DNA from: Locusta migratoria
Taxonomy: Eukaryota; Arthropoda; Insecta; Orthoptera; Acrididae
Reading direction: 5' to 3'
Assembly (NCBI GenBank): GCA_026315105.1
Contig: CM048750.1
Coordinates: forward strand, 163,274,549 to 163,338,548
DNA: 64,000 bases
The notes under the pieces were generated by a model, which worked only from the letters and a program-made list of their open reading frames with translations, was not told the origin of the DNA and ran no database searches. The first letter of the stretch is position 1. Every line of letters begins with the position of its first letter. Shown in pieces: positions 41,336-53,139 of this stretch. Both the position numbers and the translations under genes were made by a program.

Positions 41336-42090
41336 TGAATTTATATTGCGGTTTTCACGAGTACATGTTCTAGTGACAGCAGGCGGCAGAAGCCGAAGGT
41401 GTCGAAACAAATCTGTTGATGACAGTAGCCCGGAAACTGTGACGACGTGGTCGTCGCCCTGAGGGCATTGACCGACGGTAAGCAAAGCCTCGGAGCTTGG
41501 TATACGCAAGTGCATGCTTGACAACAACACAGCAGAAAAGTAGTACTTAAAGGCGCTGTACTGGGCAGTGGGCGTTCGATGACATAGAATGCTGCGACGG
41601 GAACGTCTTTACGCTGGACGTCGCCGCCACGACCTAACAGGGCAGCACGCCAGCGATAGCGGACGTCGACGTGAGGACCTTCAGCCAGCGCAGCTCTGGA
41701 AGGCCGCCACGCCACTCCACCCCTCCAATGTCATCATGTGGCCTGTGCCAGAGGGGAGTTCTGTCAGTGGCAGACGCCATGACGGTGGTAAGCCGTGAGA
41801 CGTCATCGGCCTACGTCTGGGCGGGGTCAGTGGCCCCGGGGCGTACAGCAGGGCGACGAGTTTCTCCAACGGCAGCGGCGTGTGGCGCAGTGTGGCGAAG
41901 TCCACCGTCAGCATGACTCAGCAGAATCCGAGCTGCATTCGCAGGGTGGCCTGGTGCCTCATCCAGAGTTACCGCCTGCCACTCTCAACGCCTGCCCGTG
42001 TCACGGGCAGAGGAGCCAGAAACCACAAGAGACTAATAAAGAAATAAATTGTATTTTCCCAGGCACCACGGGGCTTAATCTGCCACATCC
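41336..42090. mobile_element. GC-rich insertion in the LINE, possible solo LTR
   Basis: Base composition jumps well above both sides and the LINE frame is interrupted. The right end has a polyadenylation-type signal, actaataaagaaataaattg (42031-42050), shortly before the LINE resumes. That fits an LTR, but I could not define tg..ca ends or a target duplication. Confidence 0.4.
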
Positions 42091-42830
42091 CCTCACCAAC
42101 CCAATCCGCTACGGGCCGAGCCCCATTACAGGGGCACTTTTCACGGAGAAATGGTTACGTGAAGCAAGGATTAATGCCAAAATACTAGCAGGAAGCCGAT
42201 CTCATCACAGCCAAGAACAAATGCTTCTGTCCAGATGTCTCTCCATAGAGAATTTCGGTTGTACAAAATCCTTATACGTGTTGTTCCATATGAGTGTGAG
42301 ATACGGAGTATCCAAAAGAGGAACTTCCATTAGCTCCTCGTTTTTGAGAGAATAATTCTTCAGAAAATGTTCTGTCAGATTTTGGATGAAAATATAGAGG
42401 AATGGACGGCTACGACCAACCAGAAGTTTGAGAAATTAAAGAAAGAGCACAAGAGTCATGAAAGCCAAGCAAATGCATTCGGTTGGCCCTGTGGCCAGGA
42501 CGAAAGATGGAAACTCTTTGATTTCATACCTACGGGAAGGAGGCGCCTCAGGGAGACCCAAGAAGCGTTGCAAGGATGACCTCCATGAATATTTAAGGAA
42601 TTACACTAAGAGCACAACATAGCAGGAACTATCAAAGGCATGCGAATTTGGGGCTGGCCATGTGGTCTGGATGGAAGATCGCAAATGGCCTTGAAAGCTC
42701 CTGGATTTCACACCTACAGGAAGGTGACACCCCCAGGGAGACCCATGGTTGGAGGGATGGTCACCATGAAGATTTGAGGCAAGCATCAATAGATGTGTAC
42801 AGATGCTAGATAGCAGCAATGCATAGGATA
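42091..42830 (+). pseudogene. LINE 3' coding end, tail duplicated
   Basis: LTEKWLREARINAKILAGSR and LLSRCLSIENFGCTKSLY match the post-RT region (K-x-R-I-N-x-G-N ... K-S-R-x-L-S-x-x-T-K-x-x-L-Y-K-T-L). Then the G-x-G-R-P-K-K-R-x-K-D-D-L-H-E tail occurs at 42530-42600 and again, diverged, at 42700-42775, each preceded by a tggccatgtggtctggatgg-like block. Confidence 0.75.
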
Positions 42831-43455
42831 CAACGGAAAACTACACTTGTAGCAGTGTGCGATCCACTAGGCCTGATCACATAGAAGAAGACTGTTGGAA
42901 GGAAAATAAATTTCCAAGGAGTGGCGGTAGGATTGCCCCTGGCGCGAGAAGAGCTGTCAGGTAGCGGAAGTAGAGGGCCCCTGCTCGGTGCCCTGGGTGT
43001 CTCCTCTGTGATGAGATTCGAGATGGAAGTGACGGAGGGTCAGGGAGGCGCTGTCCAGAGGCCCGCCGCCCCCGGAGACCTGAATAATGCAGCCACGATC
43101 AGGGCGCGTCGGCTGCGCTAACACGACGCGTCCACCAGGTGTTCTTCTGGCGACCGTGACAGGACGTCTCCAGCGGCGGCCGTGGCTAAAAGCTTAATAT
43201 TCCATTAATTAGAACGGCCATTTGAATGGCAATCTGCTGGTTTATACACAAAAATTTACCTTCAGTTGAGACAGGGAGATAAATGTTAATTGTTAGTTCT
43301 TTTCTGCCGTTTCTTTCCTCAGTTGCTTTTTATATTATAATGAAAATATTTGTTTTAGAAGCCGTCTTTACAGCTGATATACGCCAAGTTATTTTGCCAT
43401 GTGAGCTTCACCTTTATTTGCAAGGCATCTTTAGTGGCCTGTAATCTATATATCG
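42831..43455. other. unassigned stretch, GC-rich in the middle
   Basis: 42920-43190 is GC-rich with a 66-codon frame lacking any motif. It may belong to the same insertion type as 41336-42090. Confidence 0.3.
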
Positions 43456-43505
43456 TTATTAATTCAGGTAAAAAGGCATATTAGATAGCAATTTCTTTTA
43501 TGTCA

Positions 43506-43548
43506 CTGGTAACCGGTTTCAGTCAATTACATGACCATCATCAGACCA
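43506..43548 (-). ncRNA. hammerhead-like core, left arm of foldback 3
   Basis: Minus strand: tggt, CTGATGA, extra t, helix II ggtca/tgact (one wobble), GAAA, helix III ac/gt with loop cg, H17 = t, then acca pairing with tggt. The right-arm copy (45666-45710) reads GGAA and has lost the core. Confidence 0.52.
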
Positions 43549-43989
43549 CAACTTGAAACTCGCCCGCTGTTCTTTTGTCTGTTAACTAGCCGTGTTTGTG
43601 AAGTTAACAATTGACTGCTTGATCACAAAATCTAATTACGGCGATATTCACACAGTGGCGGTAGACTACAATTCCCTTAAGTAAAACCCTGATTCTATAA
43701 GTTAAGCAAACAGTTCTACCTTTACTGCAATCTTTAGAGGAAACTGCACACAATTAAATAATGATCCGCAGTCATGAATCTAAATAAAAAATCATAAATG
43801 TTGGCAACGGAAACGCAAATATTCTCTCCTCCAGAAGGGAGCAGAGACACAAGATACATGAACAAATTACCCCACATTAATCCAAAATAAATGATGAGGG
43901 GAGAATTAATTAGCACAAAAGGGTTATAATTTAACAAATTAATTTATTGTGTGGTTAATAATTGTATAGCTAATTTGCTAATGTGTTTC

Positions 43990-44460
43990 CTAGTGAGTGT
44001 AGCGTGATAATTTTCCCTGAAAATTGTCCATTCTAACTTGTAATCTGTGTACTTGTCGGCCCACGTGTGCGCCGATTAGCGTGTTCCCTGTCGTGGTTAT
44101 TACCATTAAATAGATCTTTTTCCTCTGTGCAGAAAGAACCGTTGCACGGCGTACATCGTGTTTTTAATTTTCATGAAATAGAATTATTTCACTTCTCTGA
44201 ATTTTTGTGACCGAACTCTGTATTGTGCTGTAGCAATCTGTAACCTTGTTTATCTAATAGATATCGTTCCTCTGATCAGAAAGAATGGTTACACGATATA
44301 TTTCGCTATCTTATTCTCTTCGAAATTGATTTTGTTAATTTTATGCATATTTTGTGTTCCGACTTAGTAGAGTGCTGTATTGATCTAACAACTTTAACCT
44401 TCTGTAGTTATCTTCTCCCTGTGCTAAACGAACACCAGAACGACCGTTTATAGATATTAT
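43990..44460. repeat. three loose ~150-bp repeats in the foldback centre
   Basis: Phrases such as ttcctctgtgcagaaagaac (44119), ttcctctgatcagaaagaat and ctccctgtgctaaacgaaca recur at roughly 150-bp spacing, each preceded by a stretch like aatctgtaacctt. Confidence 0.5.
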
Positions 44461-45314
44461 TTAGTGAAATCTTGATTTAATATATAGTTAGAAGTTCTAG
44501 GGAAACTTTAACTTCCGTCTGTACGCCACACTTTGTGGTCTTAAACCAAGTGCGTTTGTTTCTGATAGTTTATCATGAGCCTAAGCCACTAGCTTGACAC
44601 GTTATGGAAGCGAAGTACTATTTCATTGTACGCGAGTGAACGTTCGATCTGCATTCTCCACATTGCTTGGCTGCCGTCTTGGTGTATTGGTGTTGGGTGC
44701 TTGGTACGTACCTGCATGGCTTGGCGCATGACTCTGTGTGTGAATGTGTTGCAATTCCTCCGTTCCCCCCTATGAAACGTGATCGTAATTAACCTGTACT
44801 CAACTTTGCAGGTGGGCCATGTAATTGCGGATATTTTGAACATATTGTAAGGTGTGTTTTTATTGTAATTAAAAAAAAGGTCTTCCCCCTTGTTGTTCTT
44901 ATTTTCAACAATAAGTTAATTTTTAATCCTTTTGTGCTAATTTAAATTCTCCCCTCATCATTTATTTTGGATTAGTGTGGGGTAATTTGTTCATGTATCT
45001 TGTGTCTTTGCTCCCTTCTAGAGGAGAGAATATTTGCGTTCCGTTGCCAACATTTATGATTTTTGATTTAGATCCATGACTGCGGATCATTATTTAATTG
45101 TGTGCAGTTTCCTCTAAAGATTACAGTAAAGGTAGAACTGTTTTCTTAACTTATAGAATCAGGGTTTTGCTTAAGGTAACTCTATATTTCCGCCGCTGTG
45201 TGAATATCGCCGTAATTAGATTTTGTGAGCAAGCAGTCAATTGTTAACTTCACAAACACGGCTAGTTAAGAGACAAAAGAACAGCGGGTGAGTTTCAAAC
45301 TGTAATGATACATA

Positions 45315-45512
45315 GCCGGCCGCAGTGGCCGAGCGGCCTTCGGCGCGCCAGTCCCAGTCTGCACGACCGCTACGGTCGGAGTTCAAATCCCCCCTCGGGC
45401 ATGGATGTTTGTGTCGTCTTTAGTATAAGGTAGTTCATAAGTAGTTTGTATGTTTAGGGATTGATGACCCCGCAGTTAAGTCCCTTAAGCTTATCAAATA
45501 TTTCAACATTTT
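45315..45512 (+). mobile_element. SINE-A: SINE-A copy in foldback 3, 14-bp TSD
   Basis: Target duplication tgtaatgatacata (45301-45314) against tgtaatgacacata (45513-45526), 13 of 14. Confidence 0.93.
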
Positions 45513-45533
45513 TGTAATGACACATAATATACC

Positions 45534-45646
45534 ATTAGAGGGAGAAATTGTTGCTACATTGGGTATTTAAAATAAGAATACAATAAAATATACCCGTAAT
45601 GTTGGCCACCGGCTGTTTTCAGCTGGAGCTGCTCCCTCTAATAATA
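45534..45646. mobile_element. small MITE with attagagggag ends
   Basis: Inverted ends cattagagggag and ctccctctaat enclose about 90 bp in the right arm only. It is absent from the left arm, so it is an insertion. Confidence 0.6.
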
Positions 45647-45760
45647 CATTAGGTATCATTATGGTTGTGGTCTGATGATATTCATGTAAGTGACCGGAAC
45701 CGCTTACCAGTGAAATAAAAGCAATTGCGATCTAGGCTGCCTTGTTACTTGAATTAATAT

Positions 45761-46160
45761 TTACTTGTAACATCGCTGTTATCCATAATGTTCTCAAAAT
45801 AAATACATGATAATGTTTTATAACATTTCTTTTTTTTATGTTTTTAGTGTTTTATGTTATAAACAGTTCTAGCACGTTATCGAAGTATAGGTAATGATTA
45901 TTAGATGTTATTACTTACAGTTGTTCACATATTGACATAAATTTAAAATCTAGAGGTATTCAAATAATTATTTGTCACTTCCTAATTGACAGAAATTCGT
46001 TTGACTAATTACAAGATGGCGGACACGGCAAAATTGTGTGCATGACATACCAATGTGCAGGCGCGCTACAGTTCTATGCTCAGACATCACGAATTATAAG
46101 TCCAGGTTATATAGAGATCACTAGTCATTATCGATAAATTCCATGTTTGGTCATCTTTGG
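45761..46160. other. unassigned AT-rich stretch
   Basis: Nothing recognised. Confidence 0.3.
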
Positions 46161-46171
46161 TTGGATTGACT

Positions 46172-46362
46172 GAGCCGCGGTGGAGTAGCCGAGCGGTTTA
46201 AAGCACCTCGCTGCGGAGCGCGCGGTTGCTCGCCGTGGAGGTTCGAGTCCTCCCTGGGGCATGGGTGTGTATGTTTGTCCTCAGGTTAGCTTACCTTGGT
46301 TTGTAAGCTACGGACTGATGACCACGCAGTTTGATCCGATAGTTTTACAGACATATGAACAT
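46172..46362 (+). mobile_element. SINE-B: SINE-B copy with perfect 11-bp TSD
   Basis: Flanked by ttggattgact at 46161-46171 and 46363-46373. Full head, B-box and tail. Confidence 0.94.
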
Positions 46363-46373
46363 TTGGATTGACT

Positions 46374-46598
46374 CTGTAGTGACTTGTATTGTCTGTGCTA
46401 TCTTCCTTGTTTACAATTTGCAAACTGCGGTATTAAATTCGCTTGCACATTGCTTCCTCGGATGAAGTTGTGCCTTGAGCATGGAAGGATGTGCTCTTCT
46501 CGAAATATCGGCGGTGGTCAACGTCACTCGGTAGCATATCCATAAGCTGTTTGAACGTTCATACAGCGGTTAAAGTTGAGGTTTAGATGTAGGACTAA
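46374..46598. other. short stretch with a cgaaatatcggcggtgg motif
   Basis: ctcttctcgaaatatcggcg at about 46494-46513 looks like the 3' part of another hammerhead/PLE-type end, but the CTGANGA half is not intact. Confidence 0.3.
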
Positions 46599-47373
46599 CA
46601 AGGAAAGTACATGGGCTCGAACAAACATATCTGTATGAACGTTTGCTTACAGGATCTCTACATACAACTCAATGTGCTGATGGGTGTCGTTTTTATGCAG
46701 AACTCTGCAACCATGGTCTACATAACACTGTAGATGTAATTGTAGACGCCATACGTAATGCAGATATCTTAACTATAACTTATGTAATAATCATCGTACA
46801 TGTTCTCCAGCGTATTGACATCAAAAGCCGTGATGATAGTTGTAACTTTAAGCTTCTTCTCGGAAGACTGTTGGTATTCACTGCCACTGCTTCCATCACC
46901 TCTTCCCGCACTTACAGTAGCACTACCGCTTGCAGCGAGTTGTTCGTCATTATCATCCCTATTATCATCATTACGAGTTAGTGCTACAACAGTATCTAAC
47001 TTTTTCTCATATTTCTGTACCATAACAGATACGAGAAAGCATGCGAAATATTCATCTTCTACACTAATAGCATCTTCACGAAGAAGGGTTCTTCGTAACT
47101 TCATCTCAACCAATCGCAATACATTAGCAGGAGTAGCCCCATCTGACGCTTCACCACACAAATAACGTCACAAAACGCAACTTCGGTGGCGCACTGCACC
47201 GTCCCTACTGGCGAACCGACAGCAATGTGTCAAGACACAGGCAGAGGCCTGTAACGGACGACTGCTGAGTTTTGCAGATGCGGGAATATCACTAGTGCAA
47301 TAAGGGACCTTTACATTATCTCTCATATGATTTTGGTGTATATGTGTTTGTTCGAGCCCAGGTACTTTCCTTG
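46599..47373 (-). mobile_element. small DNA transposon, copy 1, TAA target duplication
   Basis: 775 bp with inverted ends caaggaaagtacatgggctc and its near-complement at the right (reverse of gagcccaggtactttccttg), extending about 30 bp. TAA flanks both sides (46596-46598, 47374-47376). The 3-bp duplication suggests the PIF/Harbinger type, as an inference. Copy 2 is at 59394-60161. Confidence 0.85.
46769..47161 (-). CDS. 130-codon ORF in the small transposon, function unknown
   Basis: An open frame from the ATG at 47161 to the stop at 46769. I recognise no domain. It begins MCGEASDGATPANVLRLVEM, continues with basic and then acidic segments (RNDDNRDDNDEQ), a serine/glycine-rich linker and a tyrosine-rich end (YDDYYISY). 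The composition suggests a soluble, partly disordered protein. It fills half of the transposon, and the homologous region at 59620-60000 has several frame breaks. The ORF could be an accessory protein, a remnant of a longer spliced gene or chance. Without a transposase in the element, mobility would need help from a full-length relative. Confidence 0.45.
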   Translation of the reverse strand: MCGEASDGATPANVLRLVEMKLRRTLLREDAISVEDEYFACFLVSVMVQKYEKKLDTVVALTRNDDNRDDNDEQLAASGSATVSAGRGDGSSGSEYQQSSEKKLKVTTIITAFDVNTLENMYDDYYISYS

Positions 47374-47376
47374 TAA

Positions 47377-49178
47377 AATATGGAAACGATTTTGTTGCCA
47401 GATCGATAATTTCCAATTTAAATTTTATGTGAATGCGTCGAGCAAGGAACTATTTAAAAAAGAAAATCCACAGTCGTATTTTCCAGTACTGCAGTGTTGT
47501 CTCCCAGAAGCGAGTGCTGTGTGTGTGTGTGTGTGTGTGAAGTAGCAGGTCGGGTAGACGATGCATTCTGCGCAGACAGCGACAAATACGCGTAGTTTGC
47601 AACGCCACCACCGCGCTCTCCGCCTTTGTCCCACGTCCCTCGCTGCAGCTTTTCTCGGCCCCAGTGGTAACTGCAACTGTTGGGAGGAGACTCGCGCGGA
47701 GACCCTGTTCCCGACTGTTGCGCTATTTATTTTTTGGAAGATAAAAGGGACTTTAATGTACTATTTGTCACGCTACTTGAAGCTCTAGTGTGACACACTA
47801 GTCGCTGCACCAAGACGTGCGTCTCTTTAAGTTGTAAGGTGGCTACTGAATGGAAATTTCCTACCGTAAGTTTTGGGATTATATATGTTGGCAGCAACAT
47901 ATATATAAACATCTTTGTAGGGTCCCCAAGGATTATTTTTGGCGGCCGGTTGGCGGGGTTTGCTCGCTGTTGCCGCGCGGGGAGTGCTGCTAATTTTTTG
48001 GTAATTTACTTTAAATGTTTTTCGCATGACGCAAGGTCGCTCATTTCATTTTATTTTATTTTATATCACTTTCCATTCAGTAGGAACCTATACACAACCT
48101 TGATTAATTCGTGGCTCGCCACTGTAATTGTGGTGATAACATGGATAGGGCATTAACCAAACGTAATAATAAAAATGCAGTTCCTTTCACTTTTGACATT
48201 TTGATATTTTATAATTAATCCTTTCCTGAGGGTAGGGCTGCATCCCTGTTTTAGAAGCTGCCTCATTGCACGACTTCGCAATAATATGCACATTCTTCAT
48301 TTTTATAATTTATGTTACTCGTCTCGAATTTTCCGATTTCTAATTTCCTTTAATACAGATTTATTCAGTTTGATTGGTTTAATTTTGTTTGTGTTTATCC
48401 TTGACGCTGTAAGTGATTGTAAGTTAATGGTAATTAAGTACATTGTAGCAAGATGAACGATATGAAGTGAAGAATATGAGTTGGTGTGAAGCGAGTCATC
48501 ACTTCCCTTTTTACAAGAAAATATTTCTTGCACGCATTCATTATTTGTGTGTGCAGACTGATTGTTTAGTAATACTAATACAGGGCCAACGAGTACAACA
48601 CAGTACGACATTCTTTTATTGTTCTCGTAAAGTGACTATCAGCCAACCAAGATTTTGCATCTTTTTAATCCTTCTAATTTTACAGTCAGATAGCGTAAGT
48701 TTCGACGTGCCCAAACTTGCCTTACGTAGGTCAGCATTACGTTGCGCACTAATTGTCAAGTTACTCTCCTAGTAGTATTGCAGTCAGATCCATAATTTTA
48801 GTAACCCGATACGATCTTTCATTTTTGTAGACCCCTGTTAGTACTGAAGGCAACACACGCACACACACACATATTAAGTAGCCCCGTTACACACACATCA
48901 ACCAGTCCCGTCGCATAGTTCTCTTCACACAGGACACTGTTTCTTATAGCGAAGCAAGCCATAGGTGCTGTTCGTTGTGCTCGCAGCACTCTCTGAAACG
49001 ACCTGCTCCATCATACGAAACGTGGTCACCATCGTGGTTTGCGGACGTGGCGCTCTCTATCCGGACGCAAACCGCAAACTTTGTTTACGAAAATGGAAGT
49101 GCGTAAACGTTAGTCGAAGAAGAGTAGAAGAAATAACTAAGAAGGTAGATGTTTTATCTACTAGGATTGGCACTTAAA
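47377..49178. other. unassigned stretch with small simple repeats
   Basis: Contains a (TG)n at 47519-47539, a hairpin tatatatgttg/caacatatata near 47882-47906 and an (AC)n near 48855-48870. A GC-rich patch at 47560-47700 has no convincing exon. Confidence 0.35.
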
Positions 49179-49180
49179 TA

Positions 49181-49836
49181 GTGGCAACTTTTTATTCAGA
49201 AATGATACAAAAGCGTTGCATGTTTGCACCTGTTACTGTCCTTCAAAGTAGTCACCAGCGTTGTATAGAACTCGTTGCCAGCGATGTGGAAGGCGTAGTA
49301 TACCGTTAGCAGAGACTTTTCTGTTGATGGTGCGAATGGAGCGGTCTACTGTCGAACGGTTCTGAAGCGAATGCAGCGAAAATGAAAAATGATGGTTGGG
49401 TTGCGCAGAAAGTTTGCCGTTTCTTTTCAAAGCTGGTCGTAGGTGATGCTCCAAAAACGAACAATAATACAGTGCCTTGACATCTGCCGTGGATGTACGT
49501 AATGCGTTACTATAATACCATCACATTCGTACAAGATAATGCCGTAATTTTAACCGTACTGGGCCTCTTGAAGATCTTGATGACACTATCGTTCTGTGTG
49601 ACCTCTGGCACATCCAATGTTGTTCCATCACCGTTGTTCCTGTTTCGAAAACATAGCGACGCCGTTTCGTTAGAGCGCTCGCTGACAAGTGACTGTTTCC
49701 CTCGATTGTGCGCACTCCGGTGACGTCGGACTGGAGAGTCCATTTGTTCGGAGGTAAGGTAGGTATGTCAACAACGTGAGCTATCAGCGACAATAGTAGA
49801 TTCCATTGCATAGTGTCTCCACAGCAGTGTTGCCAC
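49181..49836 (-). mobile_element. internally deleted mariner-like transposon
   Basis: Ends gtggcaac and gttgccac at TA sites (49179-49180, 49837-49838). It shares its right end with the element at 19650-20640. Confidence 0.85.
49230..49680 (-). pseudogene. mariner-like transposase remnant
   Basis: A short N-terminal piece is joined by deletion to ALYYCSFLEHHLRPALKRNG and, after another deletion, to RSIRTINRKVSANGILRLPH and YNAGDYFEGQ. This is the standard end of this mariner group (RRLPxxWxxVxxxxGDYFEG). The DDE catalytic region is lost. Confidence 0.8.
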
Positions 49837-49838
49837 TA

Positions 49839-50382
49839 AGTATTTGACTGAAACGCCGAAACCTATCTAGCCGGTGAATGAGGTAGTGCGAATCCTCTAT
49901 TGAGGAAACTCAGTTTTCGAGCAATAAGGCAGTGCATTGATTATTCACACGTCAGTTTTTCAGAAAAATGGCAGTGTTATTCCATATTCAGTTTGAAGCA
50001 TTTAAAACTGTTTTTCGGAACATTTAGAAAAATGCAAATCGGATTTAAAAAAAAGGTTTAATAAAAGTTGTTCACATGGAAAAAGTACATCCGTTAACAT
50101 AGAGTACGACTCTCCCGCACCACCGCCGGGAGACAGAAGGGGTGACTTTGAAATCTTAAATAGGAACCCCTTTCTATTGGAGATTAGGATTCTACGTGAA
50201 AAAATGTGTAACTTGTATATGAAACACTTTCTCGTTTCATGATAGATGGCGCTGTAATCGGCAAAAATCAAAATGAGTTGAAAACTTAAAAAACTGTAAT
50301 ATCTCTAACAGACAGACATTGGACTCTTTTTCTAGGTGTAACACTTTCAGTTTCAGCAAAAATTTGTACAACACTGCGAAAA
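49839..50382. other. unassigned stretch
   Basis: Nothing recognised. Confidence 0.3.
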
Positions 50383-50393
50383 GTCGTTGTAGA

Positions 50394-50584
50394 TTGTTTG
50401 TTTTTAATTCTATCGGACCAAACTGCGTGGTCATCAGTCCGTAGCTTACAAACTACCTAGGTAAACTAACCTAAGGACAAAAACACACACACCCATGTCC
50501 CAGGGAGGACTCGAAACTCCACGGCGAGCAACCGCGCGCTCCGCAGCGAGACGCTTTAGACCGCTCGGCTACTCAAACACGGCA
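50394..50584 (-). mobile_element. SINE-B: SINE-B copy
   Basis: Tail ctatcggaccaaactgcgtg, box gaggactcgaaactcc, and a head complete except for changes at the end. Likely duplication gtcgttgtaga (50383-50393) against ttcgtcgtaga (50585-50595). Confidence 0.88.
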
Positions 50585-50595
50585 TTCGTCGTAGA

Positions 50596-53139
50596 AGAAA
50601 AAAGCAAAAAGTGAAGTAGTTCATAGCTTTAGTCTTCCAGCTGGCAAAGAATAACAAAGTATCCGTTTAACAAAACAATGATAACGACAGGTAAAAACTA
50701 CAGAGGCATTCGGTGCCTTCTTCGAGTGCCCACGCAGTGAGTCCAGTGTCTGATATTTTACCGAAATAGAAGGCAGCAGGAAATAAAATTAGAGCTGTTC
50801 GAGATACAGATTCCCCTTCAGTTTCCACAGAATTTTCTCTTATTACTCTACGACTCGTTGTTACCGCTCCAAATGTCGATGCGTAAGTAAAGGGAACTGG
50901 AAAAAGAAGAAAGTTCGCGCCGTTATTATCCTTACAAGGATGAACTTTAGATTCCTGTTGCTGTTGGTACTGGCAGAGAGGGAAAAGAAGCAGAAATAGG
51001 ATGAAAAGTTCAAAAACAATCCAAAGTTCATTTATGAAAAAAAGGAGAAGGAATATTAAGTTTATGGTAATAGTAGAACAACTGCCTATAGTGGAACATG
51101 AAACTGACGATGTCTGTATTAAATCATTTATTTTCTGACAATGAAGACAAACTGAACTTATCTGTGGATTTTGTGCCCAAAATCACTAACATTCTGCAAC
51201 TTGTAACCTCATATTTTGGTAGTCTTTTCAGAGAAATCTGGGTTGGCCTTTCAAAGAGCTTTGTGCACACAATCTTGCTTGAGAACCTGTAAATGTGAAG
51301 AGTGTTTTCCAGGTGGGTGCCACGGATGCTGACGAATGACCAAAAGACTGCACGGGTGCCATGTTGTCAGGCAATGCTGGCGCGTGATGACGGCATGAAT
51401 GGGATTTTCTTTCTCTAGATTATCACAATGGATGAGACAAGGAAGCTGTTTTCCAATCCTGAAACGTAGCTCCATTCAGCTTAATTGAAGCACGCAGTCT
51501 CATTGGTCAAAGCAGACTCCTAAGGAAACTTTCTTAGCGGCCATGGAATCATGGCTCGTCGCTGTGAAAAATGTTTAAAGCTGAAGGGCGATTATGTCTA
51601 GAAGTGACTTCCACAGTTTACGTCTATTTTGTGAGGAAAAAATCAGAGGTGTCATAATCTCATGTTTTAAGCCATGTCAGCGAACTTATTACTTAGAATG
51701 AAAGTGTACACCTGAGTTTTATTGGGATTTAGACAAAGTCTCTATAGTACATCCTGCGACAATCTCAGAGTAGGTACGGACACAAAGTACTCAGCACATT
51801 TACGTATATTTAATGATATCTGCCGTACAGTATACGACGTGGAAATACCGCGTCAACGGTTCTATACTCTTTGTATGTCAATTCAGGAGCTATGTATTCC
51901 TGTGGAGAAAAGAAGGGTTACCACATAACCCGAGACTGCTGTTGATGGAATGTAATAAATCGTCTACGTATCTTGAGAATATTCTCGGCATGTGACGCTT
52001 CTTATAGTACGTTCGGTGTTCGTTCTTTTCTGTGTAGACGTTTCTCGGATATTTTTAATCGAAGGTGAGGCAGTAGTTTGACAGGTTTTTATCGTAAACA
52101 CTAACGTATAGTAATTTAAGGAGAAAGGTACTTTACATGGTTTGTCGCAATTCCATGAAAATTTAATCGTGCACAGAAAAAAAATCTCGCAGTAGGGAAA
52201 ATCCGGCAGAAGCACAGCATGCGATATACGAACTGCTCACTGCTCGCAGCTTCGGGAAACACCCACATAGTCTGCACCTATCGGTACTGCAGTTGCTCCG
52301 CGAAACCCAGACCATCGTGAATGTTTACGTTTGTGTAGAGGAAGCGTTACATACGCTTTTGGGGAAATAAGTGCGGCGAGTCTAGAAATGTTCCAATATG
52401 ATGCAGTTACGAAATGCAGCGTCCCTCACCTACATATCGGGATACATGCAGCAACAGAGTCCGGTATACATGCCACACATTTTTTCGTTAGATATAGTTG
52501 GCGCACATGCCATCCAATGACAGTATTAAATAAGGTATCGAAATCTGAGGTTTTGAAAAGAAAGATATTGAAACCAAACGGGATCAAATAAAGTGTCCCT
52601 AGATATGCGCATGAGGTACTATAAATTCCTGAAAACTAGAGAGAAGAAAAAGTGTTTGGTTGTATTGCGCAACTAAGATTTGATCACACAAAAAGTACAA
52701 AAATTCTGGTTTCTTCTGCGACTGTGGCCAAGTATATAGAACGAAAGAAAAATAAGAAAGTTTTTATATGTGACTTTTGCTTTGAATTAAATATTTCACT
52801 ATTAATTATGGAGTATTAGCAGAAAAAATCCTGTCTTGAGTTAGTACTTCTATCCCTTCTCTCTCTCTGTCCAAATACTTGTTTCTAAAATCATGTTATA
52901 TTTATCGGAAAATATAAAAGATATAACGCTGTGTTGCATAATGTACAAAATTATAAGTGCATTATCAAACAAAGAAAGATAGTAATCAAAATACAGAAGA
53001 CATATAAAATTCGTGCGATCTCATATTTATTGAATTATATGTTGTACAACTGTATAATTTTTCAAGTATATATTGATTTGAATATGTGTTGTATGAGTGT
53101 AAAATTAGTAGTAAAGAAGTAATAGATTAAAACTTGGTA
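50596..53139. other. unassigned stretch
   Basis: 2.5 kb with only short frames on both strands; no motif or repeat relative seen. Confidence 0.3.

Larger units (their letters stand above)
43456..45760. mobile_element. foldback element 3, 2.3 kb, with nested SINE and MITE
   Basis: The left arm (43456-43925) and right arm (44935-45760) are inverted copies matching over about 470 bp. The right arm is lengthened by a SINE-A (45315-45512) and a 110-bp MITE. The centre (43930-44930) is AT-rich, with a loose repeat of about 150 bp. No long frame is present. Confidence 0.85.

Noticed and set aside
41795..42355. 186-codon open frame
   Set aside because: It spans the GC-rich insertion and resumed LINE sequence in the wrong combination; no coherent domain across the join.
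46769..47161. 130-codon ORF as a confirmed host gene
   Set aside because: It lies wholly between transposon ends, so it was kept only as an element-borne ORF of unknown function.
47560..47700. GC-rich patch as a coding exon or CpG promoter
   Set aside because: No conserved residues, splice sites or start context that I could support.
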